From the NCBI RefSeq assembly GCF_020740795.1, contig NC_067283.1, forward strand, positions 59,055,966-59,119,965: a stretch of 64,000 nt of DNA, given 5' to 3'. Below are positions 58,562 through 64,000 of the stretch, piece by piece. This DNA comes from Apus apus. Taxonomy: Eukaryota > Chordata > Aves > Apodiformes > Apodidae. Positions within the stretch are counted from its first letter, which is position 1, and the number at the start of each line of letters is the position of its first letter. The position numbers and the translations under genes are program-made. Below the pieces are notes generated by a model that was not told the DNA's origin, ran no database searches, and saw only the letters and a list, made by a program, of their open reading frames with translations.

Positions 58562-58721
58562 GCTGCATCCAGGTGGGTTTTGAACTTCTCCAGAGACTCC
58601 ACAACCTCCCTGGGCTGCCTGTTCCAGTGCTCTGTCACCCTCATAGTAAAGAAGTTTTTCCTATTGTTTCAATGGAACTTCCTCTGTTCCAGCTTGTGCC
58701 CATTGCTCCTCATCCTGACAC
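58562..58721 (-). mobile_element. CR1 C-terminal fragment, antisense
   Basis: GCATCCAGGTGGGTTTTGAAC, CCACAACCTCCCTGGGC and AAGAAGTTTTTCCTATTG are the CR1 C-terminal coding region in reverse complement. The 3' tail on the left is missing, and LTR sequence follows on the right, so this piece was cut by later rearrangement. Confidence 0.85.
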
Positions 58722-59265
58722 ACTTTTAGTCTGCTGACTCAGACTCTACAGGGACATCTATGAACCCCCCATAGGAGGCTGAATCAGACAGCAAAACTGA
58801 CCAGAGATATTCCATTCCATATATCTACGTAAGCTCAAAGGTCAGAGATCACAGAAGACGACTTCCTTCTTGGTTTTTTGTCCTTTTTCTTCCGTCCATG
58901 GCCAGCGTCCAGGGAGGACTCCATCCATCCATCACCATGGACCCCCAGGCTCAAGCTCTCCTGACCCTCATCACTCTCTGCTTTTTCCAGCAGCAGTATC
59001 GGATTCTTCGGGGCTGTTTGCAGCTAAGGGGAGTGCTGTGGAATTTGCTTGGGGTGGGGGGAGGCAATAGAGGTTTTCACACTACCTGAACATATTTGTA
59101 TATAATTGTATATATTTTCTTTTATAATTGGTGTTTAATTAAAGCTGTGCAGTTTAGTTTTCAATCCAGAGCGTCTCTCTCCTAATTCTCTCTCTCCTTC
59201 CCTACCTGGGTGGGAGGGGGAGGGGATCGAGAGCATTGTTCTCGAACCTGAGTCAAACAGTGACA
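58722..59265 (+). mobile_element. 5'-truncated copy of the 28146-28847 LTR
   Basis: Aligns with 28305-28847 from CTCTGC/GTCTGC onward: ATTCCATTCCATATATCTACG, CATGGCCAGCGTCCAGGG, TTTAATTAAAGCTGTG and GAGCATTGTTCTCG in the same order. It ends CAGTGACA at 59265. The first roughly 160 bases, including the TG end, are absent, and no target duplication is seen. Confidence 0.88.
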
Positions 59266-59283
59266 CCGACTCAGGAACAGAGA

Positions 59284-59958
59284 TCACAGAATCACAGAAG
59301 TGTCAGAGGTGGCATGGACCTCTAGAGATAATCTAGATCCTGCTAATGCAGGATCGCCTAGAGCACATTACACAGGACTGCATCCATGTGGGTTTTGAAC
59401 ATCTCCAGAGAAGGGGACTCCACAACCTCCTTGGGCCGCCTGTTCCAGTGCTCTGTCACCCTCATAGTAAAGAAGTTTTTCCTCATATTTCAATGGAACT
59501 TCCTCTGTTCCAGCTTGGGCCTCTCGTCCTGTCTCTGGGAAATACTGAAAAGAGTCTGGCTCCATCCTACTTGGACACACTCTTTAGTCTAATAAGGTCT
59601 CCGCTCTACTTTCTCTTCTTCAGGCTAAAGAGTCCCAGGTCCCTCAGCCCTTCCTCAGAAGAGAAATGTTCCAATCCCTCAATCATCTTTGTTACCCTCC
59701 ACTGGACTCTCTAGTCTCTCTTGGGAATTCCCTGTTTCTTTTGAACTGGGGAGGCCAGAACTGGACACACTATTCCAGATGTGGCCTCACCAGGGAAGAG
59801 TAGAGGGGGAGAATGACCTTTCTCAACCTACTGGCCACACTCTTCCTTATGCACCGCAGGACTCCATTGGCCTTCTTGGCAACAAAGGCACATGGCTGAC
59901 TCATGGATAATTATTATCTACCAGGACTACCAGATCCTTCTCCTCAGAAATCCAGCAG
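59284..59958 (-). mobile_element. CR1 LINE 3' part, antisense
   Basis: Starts ATCACAGAATCACAGAAG and follows the CR1 3' end in reverse complement up to CAGATCCTTCTCCTCAG. The C-terminal coding block appears twice within 1 kb (here and at 58562-58721), so these are two separate insertions or a split copy around the LTR. Confidence 0.88.
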
Positions 59959-60049
59959 GTTTATAGAATCATAGAATCATAGAATATGCTGAGTTAGAAG
60001 GGACCCATCAGAATCATTGAGTCCAACTTCTGTCCCTGTGTAGGGCACC

Positions 60050-62860
60050 TCAAGAATCACACCATGTGCCTAAGAGCATCATCCAAATGCTTCTCGAAGT
60101 CAGGCAGTCTTGGTGCTGTGACCACTTCCCTGGGGAGCTTGTCAAGGGCAAAAAGAAAAGCTGTGACCTGTACTCCTGAGACCAGATCTGTGGGGAGCTT
60201 TTCCTGATATCTAACCTAAACCTCCCCTGCTTCAGCTTCCTGCCATTTCCTGTCATTGGTCACAGGAGTACCTGCCCCATCTCTTCCCCTCATGAGGAAG
60301 CCACAGACTGCAATGAGGTCACCCCTCAGCCTCCTCTTCTCCAAGCTGAATAATCCAAGTGACCCCAGCCGCTCCTCATAAATCGTCCCTTCCAGACTCT
60401 TCACCATCCTCCTGGCTTTCCTTTGAATGCTCTCCAATAGATTGATGTCGTTTTTATATTGTGTACCCAAAACTGCACGCAGTACTCAAGGTGAGGCCAC
60501 ACCAGAGCAGAGTAGAGCAGGACAACCACCTCCCTCAACCAGCTGGCAATGCTCTGCTTGATGCACCCCAGGACACGGTTGGCCCTCCTGGCTGCCAGGG
60601 CACCCTGCTGGCTCATATTCAGTTTGCCATCAACTAGCACCCCTGTGTCCCTCTCTGCCACACTGCTCTCCAGCCACTTGTTCCCTAGTCTGTACTTCTC
60701 ACCAGGGTTGTCCCATCCCAGGTGCAGAATCTGGCACTTGTCCTTCTTAAACTTCATGTGGTTGCTGACTGCCCATCTCTCTAACTTGTCAAGGTTTCTC
60801 TGTAAGGCCTGCCCACCCTCGAGGGAGTCGACAGATAGTCCCAGCTTTGCAACATCAGCAAACTTACTTAGAATTCCTTCAAGTCCTGCGTCCAAGTCAC
60901 TGATGAAGACGTTGAAGAGGCCTGGGCCTAGGACAGAGTCCTGCAGGACCCCACTGGTGACTGGTTGCCAGCCTGATTTTACCCCATTCACTGTCACTCT
61001 TCATGCTTGACCTGTGAGCCAGCTGTTCACCCATCGTATGGTACGCTTGTCCAGCTGTATGCTGGACATTTTGTCCAGGAGGATACTGTGAGAGACAGTA
61101 TCAAAATCCTTGCTGAAGTCCAGAAATATTGCATCCACTGGCTTCCCTTGATCAACTAGATGGGTTACCTTGTCATAAAAAGAAATTAAGTTTGACAAGC
61201 AGGACTTTCCCTTTGTGAAGCCATGCTGGCTGTGACCAATGACTGCATTGTCCTCCAGGTGTTTTCCAATACCTCCCAGAATAATCTTTTCCATAATTTT
61301 ACCAGGCACCGAAGTTAGACTGACTGGCCTGTAGTTTCCAGGGTCCTCTTTCTTGCCCTTCTTCAATATTGCGACAACATTAGCCAGTTTCCAGTCAATT
61401 GGGATCTCTCCAGATGCCCAGGGCCTCCCAAAAATCATCGCAGGAGGCCAGGCAATTACATTAGCCAGCTTTTTTGAGGATTCTCAAATGGATCCCATCA
61501 GGCCCCATGGACTTGTATAGATCTAAGTGTAGCAACAGATCCCACAGAGGTTCAGGGTCAGCTAAGGGTTGATCCTTCTTGCATTCATGGTCCTCCAGTT
61601 CTGTGCACTGAGGCCCAGACAGAGGCAAGAATGCATTAAATACCGCTGCTTTGCCTATATCCTGGTTGATGAGGCGACCGTCCTTATCCTGTAAAGGATC
61701 CATATTGTTTTTACACTGCATTTTGCCATTAATGTATTTGAAAAAAACTCCGTTTATTGTCGCCTACAGTTCTGGCCACTTTCAGCTCCAGTTGAGCTTT
61801 GGCCTCTCCAATTTTTTCCCTACAGTGTTTAGCAGCATCTCGGTATGCTTCCCACATCACTTGGCCTAGCTTCTACTGGGCATACACCTTCCTTTTTTGC
61901 CTAATCTGCAAGAGCAGATCCCTTTCCAGCAAAGCTGGTCTTCCGCCTCATCTGCTTCTGACATTTTGGGATTGTGTGCCTTTAGTAGGCGAGGTTTAAA
62001 GAGTGACCAGCACTCATGAGCCCCAGCTCCTGCAAATACATTTTCCCAGGGTACTCGACTCAGAAGCTCCCTGAGCAACCTAAAGTCTGCTCTCCTCATG
62101 TCCAGTGTTGGAAGTATTGCTGGCAGCTTTCCTCTTGTCAACATAGGTTTTAAACTCAATCGTCTCATGGTCACTGTGGCCAAGACAACCTCCAATCTCC
62201 ACTTCACTCAAGAGATTCCCTCTGTTGACAAACAGCAGATCAAGGAGGGCATTCTTCCAAATTGGCTCCCTTATGACCTGTTCCATAAAGCTGTCATCCA
62301 CATGGCTTGGAAATGTTCTGGCCTGGGTTGTGCTAGCTATATGTTGCTCCCAGTTGATTTCTTGCGAGTTGAAGTCCCCCATAAGGACAAGGTTGATTGA
62401 CCTGGAATCATCAACCGATTTACCAGCGCCTTAGTTCCTCAAAGAACAGGTCATCCACATCCTCATCCTGACCACAATGATAACTGCATTATTTGTTTGT
62501 TCGTTTGATTCTCACCCAAAGACTCTCAACTGTGCCACTACCAATTGTGAGGTCCATACACTCTAGCCTTTCCATTACATACAAAGCCACTCCCCAGCCT
62601 CTTCCGCCCTGCCTGTCTCTGCTGAAGAGTCTATACCCATCCAACAGGGTGGTTCAATCACAGGACTCATCCCACCACGTTTCACTTATACCAATAATGT
62701 CAAATCTCTGGGACTGGGCCAAGGCTTCAAGCTCATCTTGCTTAGTCCTCATGCTGTGCACATTAGTGTAGAAACACTTCACGTGTGGTACATTGCAGCC
62801 ACCACCTTGCAAAGCAGAATGAGGGATCCCATTAGTGCTTGGTTCCTCAAATTTTGCCAC
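60050..62860 (-). pseudogene. CR1 ORF2 (endonuclease and RT), broken
   Basis: Read on the minus strand, the endonuclease shows CFYTNVHSMRTKQDELEAL and ISETWWDESCD (62860-62654), GDFN intact (62368-62379) and GHSDHETIEF with the catalytic SDH. RT follows with KSMGPDGIHLRIL (61721-61461), then KKGKKEDPGNYRPVSLTS and motif A LDFSKDFDTVSH (61438-61001). The last RT frame (60997-60401) has VTSGVLQDSVLG and FADV (60851-60862) where the family has FADD, so the second catalytic aspartate pair is damaged. At least five frame changes and several stops occur. The protein would nick DNA and reverse-transcribe CR1 RNA if intact. Confidence 0.9.
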
Positions 62861-62976
62861 ACCATCCCATTGCTCACAATTGGCAACCTTGGTTTTGTCC
62901 TGTACCTCCTTCCAAGCAAGTTTACAGATATATCAACAAGCTCTGCTAGCTCCTACACTAGAACTCTTTGTCCTCT

Positions 62977-63321
62977 CTAAGAAAGGTGCATACCATCCAA
63001 TTTCAGCATCCCAGGTGTTGAGCAGGTCATCCTGTGATCAAAGAATCCAACATTTTTCTGCTTACAATACTCTCGGAACCATGCATTGACCAGATGCATT
63101 TGTCTGCTCTTAGTAATGTCATCCCTTGTTAATGGGAGGATCAAGGAGGTCACAACCTGAGCTCCAAATCCTTCAGACAAACATCCCAAGGTCTTAAAAT
63201 CTCTTTTAATTGCCCTTGGACTTCTCTTTGTTATTTCATCATTACCTCCTTGAACAACAAGTAACAGGTGGTAATCTGAGGGCCTTATTTTAGAAGTCAA
63301 ACTATATTCATACATAGCCAC
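62977..63321 (-). pseudogene. CR1 ORF1 C-terminal fragment (esterase-like)
   Basis: The 114-residue minus-strand frame carries LLVVQGGNDEITKRS, RAIKRDFKTLGC, VVTSLILPLTR, WFREYCKQKNVGFFDH and ends KLDGMHLS. The order matches the ORF1 at 21.9-22.9 kb, whose corresponding motifs are VMQVGTDEV, FGFFDHGDV and NGIELS. The DGxHLS end, typical of SGNH-hydrolase-like domains, is better kept here. The nucleophile block is absent because the element is 5'-truncated. Confidence 0.82.
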
Positions 63322-63429
63322 ATGCTTTGTTCCTATAATATTTTCGCTTTAACTTCAGAACAGCAAGTTAACTTCTATTGTCTACACTGGAACATAAAGA
63401 AAGTTTTTTTTTCCTGCCACCATCATCAT

Positions 63430-64000
63430 ATACAGTAACGAGCCCCCACTATCTTGGTGGGCCTGCACTCAAAAAAAGTATATTTCTGGGACCTGAAAGG
63501 GTACAGGCGAGCCTTTGGTGTAACAGCTGTAGAGACTGAGGACACTGAAAAGCTGCATACCTTGCCTGGCCATTCAGATGACCCTTCTCTATTGGGGTTG
63601 CTGAAGGTTGAAGACCAACAAGTGCCAACTACCACGTCAACGGTGCATAGATGACAATATTGCACCAGCAGAGACTCTGTGATCCCCATTCATAAGTTGA
63701 TCTGGCAACTGGAGAGCCAAGGAGTGATCAGTAGGACTCACTCACACTCCAACAATCCTATTTGGCCAGTGCGGAAGCCTGATGGAGTGGAGGCTGACAG
63801 TGGACTATCATGGCCTAAATGATGTTCCACCACCACTCAGTGCTGATGTGCTGGACATGCTAGAACTTCAGTATGAGCAGGAGTCAAAAGCAGCCAGGTG
63901 GTATGCCACTACTGACATTACTCATACCTTTTTCTCTATTCCTCTAGCACCAGAGGACAGGCCACACTTTGCTTACACCTGCAGGGAGTGCAGTACACCT
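63430..64000 (+). pseudogene. ERVL-like pol fragment (RT N-terminal part), runs off the window
   Basis: Plus-strand code begins VGLHSKKVYFWDLKGYRR (frame from 63454) and reaches a TGA at 63651-63653. It continues SVIPIHKLIWQLESQGVIS and NNPIWPVRKPDG, then shifts frame near 63780 to WRLTVDYHGLNDV. It ends with RWYATTDITHTFFSIPL near 63945, the first RT catalytic region with its aspartate. Another frame disturbance lies just before the window edge. I know this combination from ERVL-like pol of birds; the family call is from memory. Only one stop and two shifts are seen, so it is less decayed than the other ERVs here. Confidence 0.75.

Larger units (their letters stand above)
59961..63340 (-). 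mobile_element. long CR1 LINE, antisense, with tail, ORF2 and part of ORF1
   Basis: The plus strand starts with the CR1 tail (ATAGAATCATAGAATCATAG, 59974-59993) and runs through 3' UTR, all of ORF2 and the C-terminal part of ORF1, about 3.4 kb. It is 5'-truncated within ORF1 near 63340. It is the most complete CR1 with a 3' end in the window. It belongs to a different subfamily from the copy at 21.4-25.2 kb, judging by clear protein divergence. Confidence 0.92.

Noticed and set aside
46000..64000. Search for the preceding TPPP exons on the minus strand
   Set aside because: No stretch encoding the central p25-alpha domain with splice sites was recognised by eye. Absence is not proven.
1..64000. 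CRISPR arrays, bacterial operons, tRNA or rRNA genes
   Set aside because: No spaced direct-repeat array, cloverleaf-like gene or rRNA block was noticed. Sequence composition, CR1 elements and the spliced TPPP exon show vertebrate DNA.

Overview
This window looks like bird (avian) nuclear DNA. The evidence is a dense population of CR1 LINEs with the typical ATAGAATC-type 3' tails, several avian-type ERV LTRs (including the TGTCCTGGTTTGAGC family), degenerate class I, class II-like and ERVL-like retroviral fragments, and one vertebrate gene exon. No prokaryotic gene, CRISPR array, rRNA or tRNA gene was recognised.

The only host gene seen is TPPP (tubulin polymerization-promoting protein). Its last coding exon lies on the minus strand at 45793-45987, with a clean splice acceptor on the right and a TAA stop on the left. 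The sequence to its left (about 37.5-45.8 kb) is nearly free of repeats and may hold 3' UTR. The sequence to its right (46.0-50.7 kb) is intron. No upstream TPPP exon was recognised in the window, so the gene must continue to the right.

Layout: 1-8 kb is AT-rich intergenic DNA with a 31-bp LTR scar. 8-12.7 kb holds antisense CR1 copies, one of them inserted inside a sense CR1. 12.8-25.2 kb is the most complex block. It contains a minus-strand gamma-like ERV with both LTRs and remnants of gag, pro, pol and env; a CpG-rich 1083-bp solo LTR inside its pol; a plus-strand ERV pol fragment starting exactly at its right LTR; and a 5'-complete but 3'-truncated CR1. 25.5-37.5 kb holds CR1 copies in both orientations, a 702-bp solo LTR and a class II-like ERV remnant. 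37.5-50.7 kb is the quiet TPPP zone. 50.7-64 kb is again packed with CR1 copies, LTRs nested in LTRs, an AAT microsatellite, a long CR1 and an ERVL-like pol fragment that runs off the right end.

Every LINE and retroviral reading frame is broken by stops, frameshifts or deletions. The main value of the window is the layered insertion history, readable from four solo LTRs with perfect target-site duplications (AGATA, AGTGT, AGTAC, GATG), plus the TPPP exon. No clearly new biological system was found. The least ordinary signals are the LTR scar, the CR1 with reversed truncation polarity, and a junction shared by two separate CR1 loci.
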